This document shows, piece by piece, positions 10,952-22,648 of a stretch of 64,000 bases of DNA. The notes beneath the pieces are model-generated. The model had not been told where the DNA came from. It saw nothing but the letters and a program-made list of their open reading frames with translations, and did not search any database. Origin of the DNA: Flaccisagitta enflata (taxonomy: Eukaryota; Chaetognatha; Sagittoidea; Aphragmophora). Made by a program: the position numbers and the translations under genes. The stretch's first letter is position 1, and each line of letters starts with the position of its first letter. The stretch spans positions 55,738,001 through 55,802,000 of the forward strand of contig OZ231127.1 of assembly GCA_965153355.1 (NCBI GenBank). Direction: 5' to 3'.

Positions 10952-10975
10952 TTTTTCTTCTACTTTTTTGCTTGA
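10662..10975. repeat. (TTC)n/(CTT)n and (GTT)n trinucleotide repeat
   Basis: CTT/TCT triplets dominate with a CTC-rich part and a (GTT)9 block near 10821-10847. The poly-Glu, poly-Ser, poly-Leu and poly-Arg open frames on both strands derive from it. Confidence 0.95.
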
Positions 10976-10985
10976 GCTTCTTTTT

Positions 10986-11194
10986 AGTGGCAGACACGTA
11001 ACTCTATAAGTGGCTTTGTCCGTCCGTCCGTTTGTCACGCGCGAGTTGATAACGCGAAAAACGTGCTGCTGCATATGGTATTGTTTGTATATGAATGTGT
11101 TGGAGGGGGGTTGGGGTGGTTGTTAAGGTGAGGCTGGGGGTTGGATGCCCCAACCCATCCGTCCCCAACGATATAGTGACCCCGCGTCACTTGT
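10986..11194 (-). repeat. Hairpin-ended short repeat
   Basis: It starts AGTGGCAGACACGTAACTCTATAAGTGG with a GTCCGTCC tract, has an internal GTTGGGGTGG segment and ends CGCGTCACTTGTT. It abuts the 20-mer foldback that begins at 11200. Confidence 0.7.
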
Positions 11195-11199
11195 TTTTT

Positions 11200-11781
11200 G
11201 GGCAGCGGCCCTGAAGAAGCCGATGACCTATGCTTTCACACATAGGGGAAATTTCTCCTTCTTCTCCTTCTTCTTCTCCTTCTTCTCCTTCTTCTCCGTC
11301 CCCCTCCCCTCAAGGCCCAAATCCTAGTCTCGAGACCCAAATCCTAGCTTCAAGGCTCAAATCCCAGCTTCGAAGCTCAAATTTTAGTCTCCAGGCTAAA
11401 ATCCCAGCCTTGGGGCTCTAATCCCATCCCTGAGGCTCAAATCCTGGTCTTGAAGCTCAAATCCCAGCTTCGAAGCTCAAATCCCAGCCTCGAAGCTTAA
11501 ATCCCACCCTCAAAGCTCAAATCCCGGCCTCGAAGCTCAAATCTCAGCCTTGAAGCTGAAATCCCAGCCTTGAAGCTCAAATCCCAGCATCGAGGCCCTG
11601 ATCCAAGCCTCAAGGCCCCAATTCCAGCCTCCAGGCCCTAACTCCATCTTTGAGGCCTAAATAAAAACAGCATAGGTCATCGGCCCCTTTGGGGCCGCTT
11701 CCCTTCTAACCACCTCACACCCACATACACTCACATAGGGGCAACGGGTACCGCTGACCATCTAACGCTTTTGCGACTATT
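11200..11781 (+). mobile_element. 20-mer foldback element
   Basis: Inverted ends GGGCAGCGGCCCTGAAG (11200) and CCCTTTGGGGCCGCTTCCC (to 11703) bracket about 17 units of a 20-bp repeat, for example GAAGCTCAAATCCCAGCCTC, at about 11310-11660. The subterminal CCGATGACCTATGCT is mirrored by AGCATAGGTCATCGG. A tail follows the right arm and contains AGGGGCAACGGGTACCGCTG and ends CGCTTTTGCGACTATT. Confidence 0.8.
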
Positions 11782-11806
11782 TTTTTTATCAGTTTTCTTC
11801 CCTTCT

Positions 11807-12938
11807 GGGCAGCGGCCCCGAAGGGGACGATGACCTATGTTTTCACACATATGAGGAAGTTTCTCCTTCTCCTCCTCCTCCGTCCGGCGTCCGTACCCCC
11901 CCACTAGGGATGTGGAAGCGGTCGATTTTAGTGCCGCTTCCACCGCTTCCGCTTCCGCTTCCGCTTCCATTTTGTAGTTCAAATACTAGTAGCTATCCCA
12001 TCCTCCAGAATGGAAGCGGTCAATCGCTTCCACATCCCTACCCCCCACTCTCGGTTATCGGTGGAAATACAATGGAGAACTCCACAAATGCAGTTGTTAA
12101 TTTCTGGTGTAAGGGTCAAATCAGAGTTCCATGAACACAGTTTTAGTTTTCCTTCATAACATCAAAAATAACAATTCAGAGCAAATGTACTGTATGAACG
12201 CACCAGCAGACAGACCGACCAATGTAATGACCAACTACTGAGAAAATAAACCTCCTAAAAAGTTGTAAGAATGCTATTCAGAGCAAGATTGGGTTTCGCA
12301 TTGCGTCTTGTCATGTTATAAAATGCTTGATTTCTGGAAGCGATAGAACCTTACAGACACAGAAGCATTTCATGACGTTTTGTCTTTAAAAAAGCTGCCA
12401 GAGATAAATTCTGCTTGAAGAAGGAACTTGTAACCAAAAAACTACCAAATAAGATAAAAACACAACCGCATGGATGGAGTTTTTGCCGTACTTTATTCTA
12501 TTTCCAATCAAAAGCCAAATTGAGGAGCATGCCCCCCCAGTTTTGAGGCCCAAATCCCATCCTTGAGGCCCATATCTCATCCTTTAGGATCAAATTCCAG
12601 CCGTGAGGCCTAAATCTAAACCTCAAGGTTCATATCCCAGCCTAAAGGATGAGATATGGGCCTCAAGGCTGGGATTTGGGCCTTGAGGCTAGGATTTGGG
12701 CCTTTTGGATAGGATTTGGGCCACAACACTAGGATTTGGGTCTCGGGACTAGAATTTGAGCCTCAAAGCTGGGGGCGGCGGGCGGAGGAGAAGGAGGAGG
12801 TGAAAATTCCCCATATGTGTGAAAGCATAAGTCATCAACCCCATCGGGGCCGCTGCCCTGCTTTCCCTTCAACTTCAAACACAACCTACTAGGGCAGGGC
12901 ACGAGTACCGCTGACCATCTAACGCTTTTGCGACTATT
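11807..12938 (+). mobile_element. 20-mer foldback, interrupted
   Basis: The left end GGGCAGCGGCCCCGAAGGGG (11807) and the right end with CGGGGCCGCTGCCC (about 12845-12858) match the family, and the tail ends CGCTTTTGCGACTATT at 12938. The 20-mer units survive at about 12535-12765, partly inverted. A hAT-type MITE (11905-12040) and about 470 bp of unique sequence separate the ends, so this could be two partial copies. Confidence 0.6.
11905..12040. mobile_element. hAT-type MITE with 8-bp target duplication
   Basis: The 136-bp element has perfect 16-bp terminal inverted repeats, TAGGGATGTGGAAGCG. CCCCCCAC flanks both sides (11897-11904 and 12041-12048). Eight-base duplications and TAGGG ends are characteristic of hAT elements. 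The interior has GCTTCC repeats and no coding capacity. Confidence 0.88.
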
Positions 12939-12964
12939 CTTCCTTCCGCTATTGGTCTGTCTCC

Positions 12965-13263
<299 letters not shown>

Positions 13264-13425
13264 TTTTTACCCGTGGGGTTTGATGGAAAATAAAGGACTG
13301 AATGATGAGGGAACGACCTTTGTCCGTTTTTCTGTTTGTCCGATATGTCTGTTGTGAGGGACCGAGGAGAAGAATCCAATGAAACCAGGTTCCCCCTCGG
13401 CCTTCATCTAAGGTTTCATGTTCCG

Positions 13426-13428
<3 letters not shown>

Positions 13429-13515
<87 letters not shown>
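13429..13515. repeat. (GA)n microsatellite
   Basis: A pure GA tract is followed by short ACAG-like tetramers. Confidence 0.95.
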
Positions 13516-13517
<2 letters not shown>

Positions 13518-13574
13518 AAGTCAGCCAGTCAGACAGATAGTAAGACGGACAGAGAGACAGGCCTCTTGATTATG

Positions 13575-14240
13575 ATGTTCTTGATGGCAGGATTTGTGCA
13601 TACAATCTTCCAATTGTTCATCTTGCATAACATCAACTAAATGGTGCGATTAGACAGTTAAACTTAAACTTAAGACGGCTTCCCTCCGAAGGCGTTGCGA
13701 TTATACAGTTAAACTTGCCTCCGAAGGCAATATTTGTGTTTCAAGGAAGGTCAAAAAAGAGAAAATGTAGAAATGAAAATGAAAAAATAGATAAATAAAA
13801 ATGATTGTGGCGGCTCAGACATAATATTTTCTTTTAAAAAATTGCATTTATTTAGCAAGAGGACCAAGTTAAGCCAATGTTACCAAAAAATTGTTTTGAA
13901 AATTTGTACTTATTTCATTTTTGGTCACCGACAGAGGGCTAGTCGAAATTCTATATCTTCATAGGAAATGAAAAAACAACAAAATTGATCACAGAGAGAA
14001 CTATGTTTTTTAAAATGCCAAATTTCCTTGTTATTGGATTTCATAGAATTTCGACCTCAGAAAATTAAAAAGAATTGTAAGCAAAAATTCACTAAAAGAC
14101 ATCATTTTCATACTTGTTTTCATGTGAATTGCATAGTTCAAATTATTTTAAATCAGAATGTGATAAGAATATATACACCATGTGTCTTTAGAGACAATTT
14201 GACCACTAAAAGCATTCCAGCATCATTATGGTTCTGATAA
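13575..14240. other. AT-rich unique sequence
   Basis: GTTAAACTT and GCCTTCCGAAGGC-like phrases recur near 13660-13730. No gene or RNA is supported. Confidence 0.35.
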
Positions 14241-14242
14241 TA

Positions 14243-14752
14243 ATGGTGGAACACTTGGGTGCTTCACATAGCAAAAGTTGTGAATTTCTCTTCATCCCAC
14301 CTACCTTATGTGGAATGGTTAATTGTAGAACCATTACTATTATTCTTTTCTTCAAAATAGTTTTTCTTCCGTTCTTTTAGCAAGCTTTTTGTAGGACTTA
14401 ATTTGCATAATGCAGTGGGATAAATAGTTGTGCTTATGTACTTTGAAATGATTTTTATTAATTCTTTTTATCCATTAAATTGTTCATCAGCTTTCTAAGT
14501 AAGCTCTTACAAAGTTTTTGACATAATATTAAAGTCTATCTGCACAAATATTATGATTTTCCAATACAAATAACTGCCCTATTGGTAACAAAACCATGAA
14601 AGGAATTTTCAATTCCCATTGATTTCTATGGGTAACTTCAAGGTTAAAACAAAAACGGAAGATGATGGAATTTGTTCCTCCATATTGTGTAAGTGGGACA
14701 AAGGGATACTCCCAATTTTTCCTATGTGAAGCATCCAAGTGAAACATTTCAT
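14243..14752. repeat. Imperfect inverted repeat, probable foldback
   Basis: The left arm has CACTTGGGTGCTTCACATAG near 14252 and the right arm has CTATGTGAAGCATCCAAGTG near 14724. The arms align over about 85 bp with many mismatches, and the spacer is AT-rich. Confidence 0.5.
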
Positions 14753-14913
14753 TTTCGTTCAAAAATTTTCCGTCTTAAACTTTAAGCAATCAAAAATACA
14801 TTTTTATGCATCCTTGATTCTCTTTAAGTTGAAGTGGGTGTACACTGTACAGTAGTTAGAGGGGGCCATAAGTCACATTACCTTTTATTTAGCGATTTTG
14901 AAAGTTTCTTTTT

Positions 14914-15180
14914 AGTCGCATACACGCGACTCTATGACCCGCTCTGTCTGTCGGTCGGTCCGTCTGTCAGTCAGTCGGTCACGCTTAGCTTTTTATTTTG
15001 TCGTTTTATGTCAGTTTAAGCTATTTCAAGTCATTTTAAGTCATTTAAAGTTATTTCAAGACAATTTGGACTTTTAGTCTATTAGTTTTTTAGTCTTTAA
15101 ATCTTTTAGTCTTTTAGTCTTTTTGTCTTTTGGTCTTACAGTCTTAACAACCGCACGCGACTGTAAGGTATTTGCCCTTT
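14914..15180 (-). repeat. Hairpin-ended short repeat with AAGTCATTTT array
   Basis: The left hairpin is AGTCGCATACACGCGACT and the opposite end has CCGCACGCGACTGTAAGG. The inside has tandem AAGTCATTTT-like units (15000-15065) and AGTCTTTT units (15070-15145), a subfamily also seen at 40543 and 54974. Confidence 0.65.
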
Positions 15181-15890
15181 TTTTTTCGACTCTGTTCTTT
15201 TTTGACTCTGTTTCTTTTTTGACTCTGTTTCTTTTTTTTTTTTCTTTTTTTTGACTCTGTGAAACTTTTCTATCTCATTTTTTGTCGGTCTGATTCCTTA
15301 TCCTTCTTCTTTTTCTTTTTCTTTGTTTTCTTCTCCCTTTTCTCCTTGTCCTTCCAAAACCTTCCGATATGCGACTCCCTACCGAGCAGCGGCACTACAC
15401 GTTGCAGCATAATCAAGAGGCCTGCAGGCAGACACTCGCAAAGCCGGACACATTGATAGAAAGAAATCCAGGACGAAAGTTATATAGAAAGACATACATA
15501 AGGAAAAACCGATAGAATGAGAGAGAGATAGACAAAGGGACGATTAACAGGGCAGACAGTAAAACAGAAGTCAGAAAGACCGAAAGCCAGTAATAAAGAG
15601 GAACTAAGAGACAGACAAGCAAGAAGATGGATAGCAAGAGATGGACAGTTCTGTCTTTTTTGAATTAGGAATTAAAATAGGAATCAAAGACAAAGGCAAA
15701 GACATGTCACGATGTTGAATCCCCACCCCAAGAGAGCCCTGGCTCATTTCGCTTACATTTGCCCGGATTAAAACTGGTGTCGACGTTCTAGATGGGCGGA
15801 AACAGGAGAACAGAGCTACAATTACATCCCGCTATAACGAAGCAAAAGTAACGGAAATCCGCTTATAACGGATATTATAAAACCTCAATA
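15181..15890. other. T-rich runs and unique sequence
   Basis: TTTTTTGACTCTGTTTC repeats three or four times at about 15185-15260. Degenerate AGACAGAC/GATAG purine tetramers lie at 15420-15640. No gene is supported. Confidence 0.4.
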
Positions 15891-15896
15891 TCGAAT

Positions 15897-15903
15897 CTTC
15901 ATC

Positions 15904-15935
<32 letters not shown>

Positions 15936-15942
15936 CATCATC

Positions 15943-16008
<66 letters not shown>

Positions 16009-16016
16009 GTCATGTC

Positions 16017-16110
<94 letters not shown>
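15897..16110. repeat. (ATC)n microsatellite
   Basis: About 70 ATC triplets carry few interruptions. Confidence 0.95.
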
Positions 16111-16111
<1 letters not shown>

Positions 16112-16343
16112 CACACTCCCTATAATTGCATAGACCTTTTTTCTAGACTCCATCATCTTCTTTGCATGCGTAAATTACGGGTTTTTCCTTATGCAATTTA
16201 CGGATTACTTCATTACCGCCTCACGGCAAATGACTGCCGCTTCATCGGATTATTCCTCATTGATCACTGACGCCGCAATCATCCTCGCCTCCTTAACAGT
16301 TTCCAATTGTTTTTTTTTCTTTCTTTTTGTTGTGGTTATTATT
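16111..16343. other. Unassigned unique sequence
   Basis: No feature is supported. Confidence 0.35.
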
Positions 16344-17216
16344 GGACAGCGGCCCCGAAGGAGACAAATTCCTGTAGAACACAGGGGGAGTCTGTCCGTC
16401 CATCCGTCCATCCGTCCATCCGTCCTTCCCCCACCCTGCCCGGGTGATTTAGGTGCTTGGGTGGTTTTAGGGGTGTCGGTGATGGTGATTTGGGGGTTTT
16501 GGGTGGTACCTGGGTATATAACGCCTATAGTATGCCCAAACCACCCTTAGTGTTGGTGATTTAGGTGTTTGGGTGGTTTTAGGGGTGTCAGTGATGGTGA
16601 TTTGGGGGTTTTGGGTGGTACCTGGGTATATAACGCCACTAGTATGCCCAAACCACCCATAGTGCGTCCCATATTCAGGGCTTCATCTCCTTTGGGGCCT
16701 ATTCTGACCCAAATTCTGCCAATTAGCCCAAATCCAAGCAATATGGCCCAAATCTAAACAAAATGGCCCAAATCCAAGCATATTGGCCCAAATACAAGCA
16801 AATTGGTCTGAAAACCCCAATTCTGGCCTGAGGTCCATCATTTTGACCCTTTAGACCTATATTGTGGCCTCCAATACCTAAGTTCTGGCCAGATTTGGGC
16901 CAATTTGCTTGGATTTGGGCCATTATGCTTGGATTTGGGCCATTTTGCTTAGATTTAGACCACATTGCTTGTATTTGGGCTATATGGCAGAATTTGGGTC
17001 AAAATAGTCCCAAAGGAGACAAAGCTCTGAGGATGGGGCGGGGGGGGGGGGGAAACATACCGACAGACGGGCGGATGGATGGACGGATGGACGGACAGAT
17101 TCCTTCTGTGATCTACAGGACTTTGTGCCCTTCGGGGCCGCTGCCCTGCTCCCCGTCAACCTAAATCACACACTACTCAAGCAGGGCACGGGTACCGCTT
17201 GCTGCCTTAGGGCTGC
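16344..17216 (+). mobile_element. 20-mer foldback element, CAAGCAAAATGG subtype
   Basis: The left end GGACAGCGGCCCCGAAGG and the right end CCCTTCGGGGCCGCTGCCC bracket inverted TCCTGTAGAACACAGG and a CTACAGGACTT counterpart. Arms of 20-bp units (GGCCCAAATCCAAGCAAAAT) run inward from about 16728 and back out to about 16990 around a loop near 16850. The tail has the hairpin GCCCTGC...GCAGGGC and GGTACCGCT. The left side also carries a 112-bp tandem duplication. Confidence 0.8.
16444..16667. repeat. 112-bp direct tandem duplication
   Basis: Both copies start GTGATTTAGGTG and include GGTACCTGGGTATATAACGC. They differ at only a few positions and lie inside the left side of the 20-mer foldback. Confidence 0.9.
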
Positions 17217-17852
17217 TTTTTTTTTCTTTTTTTTTTCTGTTTAACCTTTTACTTTTTGCGCTACGGTTTTTTGTTATAGTGACGGAAATGATACTGAAAG
17301 GAATATAAAAGAACACAAGGAGTGCTGGCTTCGGCTTAAACGTTATTTCACTCACAATCAACACGTGTTTTCAAAACGCTTATCCCTTCGTTCGTTCCTG
17401 TTTATTTGTGTTAGTTTTGCGCAATCAGTGCCCTTCTTTGTGCGACAGACAGAAATCTCTTTAAAAACGTTTTTTTTCCTCCCCTTTGCGTGGCACAGTG
17501 GAGAGGCAAAGAGAAGAAGGTTTTCTTTTCACCAATTTCTCTCACTTCGACTTATTTGCCAAAAGAAAGAAAGGGTTGGCACAATGCTAGAAAAGAAAAA
17601 CAAGGCCGTATGTACAATATTACTCCGGTACGACTTTATGGAGGCGGTTGAAATCATAATGAAGTAGCTTTGCAGGTTTGACGAAAAAAGAAATCTCGCT
17701 AACTCAAGCTCAAGATGCTCAGAATATCAAAGAAAGAGATGGACAATCAGACCGACAGACCCTACTCGTACTAAAATTGCGACTAAGCATCTTTGCGGAA
17801 GACCGAGCCGCCGCCTTTGCGTCACCCTCTCTGTCTCTTCTTTCCCTGTCTC

Positions 17853-17855
<3 letters not shown>
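17217..17855. other. Unassigned unique sequence
   Basis: Two modest open frames (17365-17667 and 17678-17914) have no recognisable domain, and the second runs into a CT tract. No gene is called. Confidence 0.35.

Positions 17856-17902
<47 letters not shown>
17856..17902. repeat. (CT)n microsatellite
   Basis: A pure CT tract follows a CTGTCTCTCC-rich lead-in. Confidence 0.95.
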
Positions 17903-17908
<6 letters not shown>

Positions 17909-18084
17909 GAGTAAGAGCTCGAGAATATTTTCCTTTGAAAAAGTTTTTCTGTTTACTTCGGTGTTTCTTTGGGTAATGTAATTTAGAGAAGCATCTTCCT
18001 CACTTCTCGGTCTGCTGCTTCTTGTTGGCGACGACGTCAACCTTCCTCGAGTTTCCCCAATGCCAGCAATCCACCATAACAGTG

Positions 18085-18505
18085 ACACAAGGCTGTAAAG
18101 GCACCTCTCCCATCATACGCACCACATGTAACATGGAGTGACATAAGGCACCTCCTTCATCATACCCACCACATGTACCATGGAGTGACATAAGGCACCT
18201 CCTCCATCATACCCACCACATTTACCATGAATAAGTGACATAAGGCATCTCCTCCATCATACCCACCACATGTACCATGTACCATGTATTTTAGTTTGGG
18301 TATAGTGAGGGATATTGTTCCACTTGCCATACCCACCACATGTACCATGAAGTGACATAAGGTACCTCCTTCATCATACCCACCACATGCACCATGAATA
18401 AGTGAAATAAGGTACCTCCTCTATCATTCCCACCGTATGCACCAAGTTGGGACAGTGTATAAGTGACACAAGTCACCACTTCCATCGTATCCTTCTCAAG
18501 CACCA
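18085..18505. repeat. Minisatellite with a unit of about 47 bp
   Basis: About eight units contain GTGACATAAGGCACCTCC and CATACCCACCACATGTACCA. Some units carry a 3-4 bp insertion (ATAA) or extra ACCATGT. One unit is broken by a 40-bp insertion near 18280. Minus-strand frames give Met-Val-His-Val-Val-Gly-Met strings. Confidence 0.85.
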
Positions 18506-19310
18506 TGTAAGAGCTCCCAAGGCTCTTGTCCATATTTTTATCTTTATTTTGGTCGTAGTGTAATGTTGTATAAGTGACAGTACTTTACTTAATCGTGTAA
18601 GTAAGAATACGCATTTACATGTCGTACGCGTGAATTTAGGTTAGTATGACATTTCTTTTTAAGTGAGGACTAAAGAATCAACGACATTGTTGTCGACTAT
18701 GTCGATGATAACGACGATGTTGATGATAGCGACAATGTGGAAGATGATGACGACCTTAATGACGATAGCGACGTAAAAGAAGTTGCGGACGATGAGGACG
18801 ACGACGATGATGGCGACGGTGACGACCATGATGACGACCCTTACGACAAGGGCGTTGAGAGTCAAAACAAGTAAAAAAGGAGTAGGAAAACAACAAACAA
18901 AAAAGCGACGCCTTAGTTGACGTTGAAAATAACCCAATGCCAATTTTCTAAGTCTAGAGCTTTTTCAATTTTTTTCCAGCCACTGTCTATCACTATCTAC
19001 CAGCGCTTATTTTTTAAGTCGTGAGGATACGGTGGTGATTTTGTTAATCTTAAATGGAGGAAAAGTATTATGCAATGCTTTTATTTAGCTCTTATGCAAA
19101 AATTGAAATACTTAATGAGTCAATGAAAGCGAATAGCTCTCTTTATCCAATGAGAAAAAATGTTTGTAATTGAACAAAAATTATGATACCCCTCAAATGA
19201 ATATGCAATAAGGTAACTGGAGTAAATCTGCAGTCGCTGCAGTCAGTGCTGTGGCCATTGACTGATTCTAACACATTAATAGGTTGAGATACTCGCTAAT
19301 GAACGTCTTT
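18506..19310. other. GAC/GAT-rich triplets and unique sequence
   Basis: Degenerate GACGAT triplets lie at about 18690-18850 and account for the minus-strand Val/Ile-rich frame. The rest is AT-rich and unassigned. Confidence 0.45.
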
Positions 19311-19313
<3 letters not shown>

Positions 19314-19387
<74 letters not shown>

Positions 19388-19390
19388 TCC
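19314..19390. repeat. (CT)n microsatellite
   Basis: This is a nearly pure CT tract. Confidence 0.95.
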
Positions 19391-20075
<685 letters not shown>

Positions 20076-20121
20076 ACTGCCAAAGAGAGACAAAACGGAA
20101 AGACGGATAAGATCAATACGT

Positions 20122-20286
20122 AACAAGGCCGGATACACGGCCAATACCAGTCGTAGACAGGTGGGCACTGGGCAGGGGTGGAAATGCGTATTGTCACACT
20201 TTCCAACTCGATGACCCCGGATTAACGGACGGATCGACGGACTGACAAAGCCTATTATAGAGTCGCTAGTCCGCGAATGAAAAAAG
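20122..20286 (+). repeat. Hairpin-ended short repeat
   Basis: It begins AACAAGGCCGGATACACGGC and includes GGTGGGCA...GGGCAGGGG and TTGTCACACTTTCCAACTCG. It ends with TATAGAGTCGC and an A-run. The terminal hairpin is degraded (GTCGCTAGTCCGCGAA). Confidence 0.7.
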
Positions 20287-20289
20287 GAA

Positions 20290-20735
20290 AGACCTAGGCT
20301 ATAATCTTGTATTCGTTCATCTTCTGTCAATGTATTTACCACAATGATTGTGTTTCTCCCCCATATGATTTTACAGCAGAGGATAATGGAGATTGTAATT
20401 GTGTCAGTCCGTTGGTCAGTCCGGCCATCCATTGCATTGGTTTGACTGTTGGTTCGTGATAAGCTAGTTGAAAGGTTTTTTCCTGACCCTACCCTACCCA
20501 TCCGTACGCAACTTGTGATGTCAAGGAATTAACAAAATTTAATGTAAGCAAGTGTCAGAAATTGTCCAAAATTACCTCTGCATTACAAGCGGGTTTCCAT
20601 TACTGTTGGATCCCCTGCATTCGGATGCAGCTGTAAATGATTTACTGTAGTCCCATTTGGCTCGAGGGGTCACTAGCTGCATGCTGTCAATAATTGAGTC
20701 CGCGACTGCGATGGGCAGAAGTGACGGTCTGCGGT
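20290..20735. other. Unassigned unique sequence
   Basis: A GTCCGTTGGTCAGTCCGGCC stretch near 20405 hints at a decayed hairpin-ended repeat. Nothing else is supported. Confidence 0.35.
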
Positions 20736-20737
20736 GA

Positions 20738-20995
20738 CAAACTCTCTCAAACGGGATTTTGCATGTGAATCTTCCTCACGTGCTTATTTCATCTTGCGCG
20801 CGCGCAAATTCGCATGCGCACGCTAATTCGTCTGCGCGCGCTCATTCGTCGCGTTTGCCTGGGCAAGGAGGCGGGCGCGAAACTCGACTCGATTCCATAA
20901 TTCTTTCGTCGCCATTTGTCAGCGGAAATACGAGCCCCTAAATCTCGCCAAATTGAACTAATTCTCGTTACCATGGATACGGGGGGCGCCGTTAT
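20738..20995. promoter_or_regulatory. CpG-rich unique segment, possible CpG island
   Basis: CG dinucleotides are dense (GCGCGCGCAAATTCGC, GCGCACGC, GCGCGCGC, GGCGGGCGCG) in a non-repetitive stretch. CpG-rich unique DNA can mark a promoter, but no downstream coding exon is recognisable before the retrotransposon fragment. The call is speculative. Confidence 0.25.
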
Positions 20996-21138
20996 TTTCA
21001 ATCACAGATCTCATTTGCATATTTGTTTTCCTTTCTCAATTCCGGAAGCCGCGACGCTAAGCCGGGAAACTTCCCCCGAAAACCGAAAGATTTGAAAAAT
21101 GAGAAAAGTAGAAGCATCGGCTTTCATCCCGAAAACCT

Positions 21139-21183
21139 CTTTTGTCTACCCTGTCTCTCTCTCGCTCTTTCTGTTTATCTCTC

Positions 21184-21246
<63 letters not shown>
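21139..21246. repeat. (CTGT)n/(CT)n microsatellite 5' of the retrotransposon
   Basis: CTGT tetramers are followed by a CT tract that ends where retrotransposon coding sequence starts. Confidence 0.9.
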
Positions 21247-21249
<3 letters not shown>

Positions 21250-21864
21250 GAGAAGAATATTCTTAAGGTCCACAATGACGCCACATGCAGAGTATGCCGA
21301 ATCCAGGGAAATAATGAGACAATTTACCATATCCTATCCGGATGCGACAGCCTAGCAAAACGAGAGTATTTCACCCGGCACAACGCAATATGCAAGTATC
21401 TCCATTATGTCATAAGCAAGTCATATGGTATTCCAACTGGGAAAGACTGGTTCTCACATGCACCAAAAGAGGTTATAGCCTGCAGTAATGTTGACCTTCT
21501 CTATGACCAAGTCCTGCGCACAGACCTAGAAGTTGGTGCAAACCGTCCCGATATTGTCATCAAGGATAAAACCGCCAAAAAGACCTATATTCTGGACGTA
21601 TCATGTCCGTGTGATATCAACATCTATAAAGCAGAGGCTACCAAAGTTGCGAAATATATTGGGTTGAAGGGGCAGCTGCAGAAATTATGGGGCTTTGACT
21701 GCGTCATCATACCCGTAATAATTGGGGGGCTTGGTGGTGTGACCCATAACCTAAAGGACTATCTCGCCATGATTCCTGGAAACCCAAGCTTATCAATTTG
21801 CCAAAAAGCCGCGCTTCTGGGATCAAAGAAAATACTGATGGACGTTTTATCAAGAAGCCGTTAA
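21247..21864 (+). pseudogene. 5'-truncated non-LTR retrotransposon, C-terminal zinc knuckle and restriction-like endonuclease
   Basis: About 205 codons are open to TAA at 21862. The product matches by eye the C-terminus of R2/R4/NeSL-type non-LTR retrotransposons. Counting from the HEKN at 21247, a CCHC knuckle lies at residues 14-33 (CRVC, ten residues, then HILSGC). Next comes an endonuclease core with RPDIVI at residues 100-105 and D117 in YILDVSCPCD. This is the PD-(D/E)xK-like arrangement that cuts target DNA before reverse transcription. Then follow WGFDCVIIPVIIGGLGGVT and QKAALLGSKKIL. The reverse transcriptase domain is missing, and the apparent upstream start at 21142 lies in microsatellite. 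No frameshift is seen in the retained part, which suggests a young insertion. Confidence 0.85.
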
Positions 21865-21966
21865 AAGACACATGTCCCATTGGAGCAGGCCGCCCCACGG
21901 ACACCTACTAAATACCAAGCAACACCGTCATCTATGCTTGTGCAATGAAAAATCAATTCATTTACG

Positions 21967-21970
<4 letters not shown>
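21865..21970 (+). other. 3' untranslated region of the retrotransposon
   Basis: About 105 bp separate the stop codon from the next (CT)n tract. There is no poly(A) tail; the end is close to CATTTACGCGCG. This fits R2/R4-type elements, many of which lack a long poly(A). Confidence 0.55.
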
Positions 21971-22049
<79 letters not shown>

Positions 22050-22091
22050 GTTTCTTTTCGTTCTTTCTCTTTTTTTCTTTTTTTCTTTCCT

Positions 22092-22144
<53 letters not shown>

Positions 22145-22200
22145 TTGCTTTTCTTTCTTATTCTTTTTTTTTTCCTTTTTTCTTTTTCCTCTCTCTCTCT
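21971..22200. repeat. (CT)n then (CTTT)n microsatellite
   Basis: A CT tract (21971-22045) continues into CTTT units (to about 22145) and T-rich sequence. Confidence 0.95.
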
Positions 22201-22204
22201 CTTT

Positions 22205-22425
22205 AGTCGCGTGCTACGCGACTCTACACCCCACTTTGATTGTCCGTCCATTGGTCCGTTCGTCGGTCCGTCCGTCCGTCGGTCCGTCCGTCGGTCCATC
22301 ACATTTACTTTTTTTGTTTTTGCGGTCTTGTCTCACTGCTCCTGGCCCAAGTGGATCATGACCCCAATACAGCCCCTGCCCGCACCCGCCCGCGATCAGT
22401 AGGCCGGCATCCGGCCTTGTTCCCT
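22205..22425 (-). repeat. Hairpin-ended short repeat
   Basis: It begins AGTCGCGTGCTACGCGACTC and TACACCCCACTTTG, has a GGTCCGTCCGTCGG tract, then CACTGCTCCTGGCCC, and ends CCGGCCTTGTT. The subterminal CCCGCCCGCGATC has diverged from the hairpin arm. Confidence 0.7.
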
Positions 22426-22544
22426 TTTTCCCATTCTTTTGTCCTGTTGTTCTTTCTACTTTTTTTTTTCTTTTTTTTCCTTTTTTTTCCTTTTTTTCCT
22501 TTTTTTCCTTTTTAACCTTTTTTTTTTTCCTTTTTTTCCTTTTG

Positions 22545-22638
22545 GGGCAAGGTCCTGAAGGGGTCGACGACCTATAAGCCACACATGGGAGTTTTTCTTC
22601 TTCCTTCATGTCCGTATCTGCCTCCTCAGCCTCCAGTG
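22545..22638 (+). repeat. Left end of a 20-mer foldback, cut by the assembly gap
   Basis: GGGGCAAGGTCCTGAAGGGG and GACGACCTATAAG followed by CACACATGGGAGTTTTTCTT match the left end of the GATGACCTATG subtype. The sequence stops at the N run. Confidence 0.55.
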
Positions 22639-22648
22639 NNNNNNNNNN
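22639..22648. other. Assembly gap of 10 N
   Basis: Ten ambiguous bases lie directly at the left edge of the 299-bp satellite array. Array size and flank order across this point are therefore unreliable. Confidence 1.

Noticed and set aside
10622-11074. Poly-Glu/poly-Lys and poly-Ser frames on both strands
   Set aside because: They are translations of a (TTC)n-type triplet repeat and have no non-repeat domain.
15897-16110. Possible CRISPR-like or regularly spaced array
   Set aside because: It is a plain (ATC)n microsatellite without spacers. No array with unique spacers was found anywhere in the window.
20738-20940. 60-70 codon frames over the CpG-rich stretch (RANSHAHANSSARAHSSR)
   Set aside because: They reflect a degenerate GCGCGC/ATTCGTC repeat with no domain; a possible CpG island is the more that can be said.
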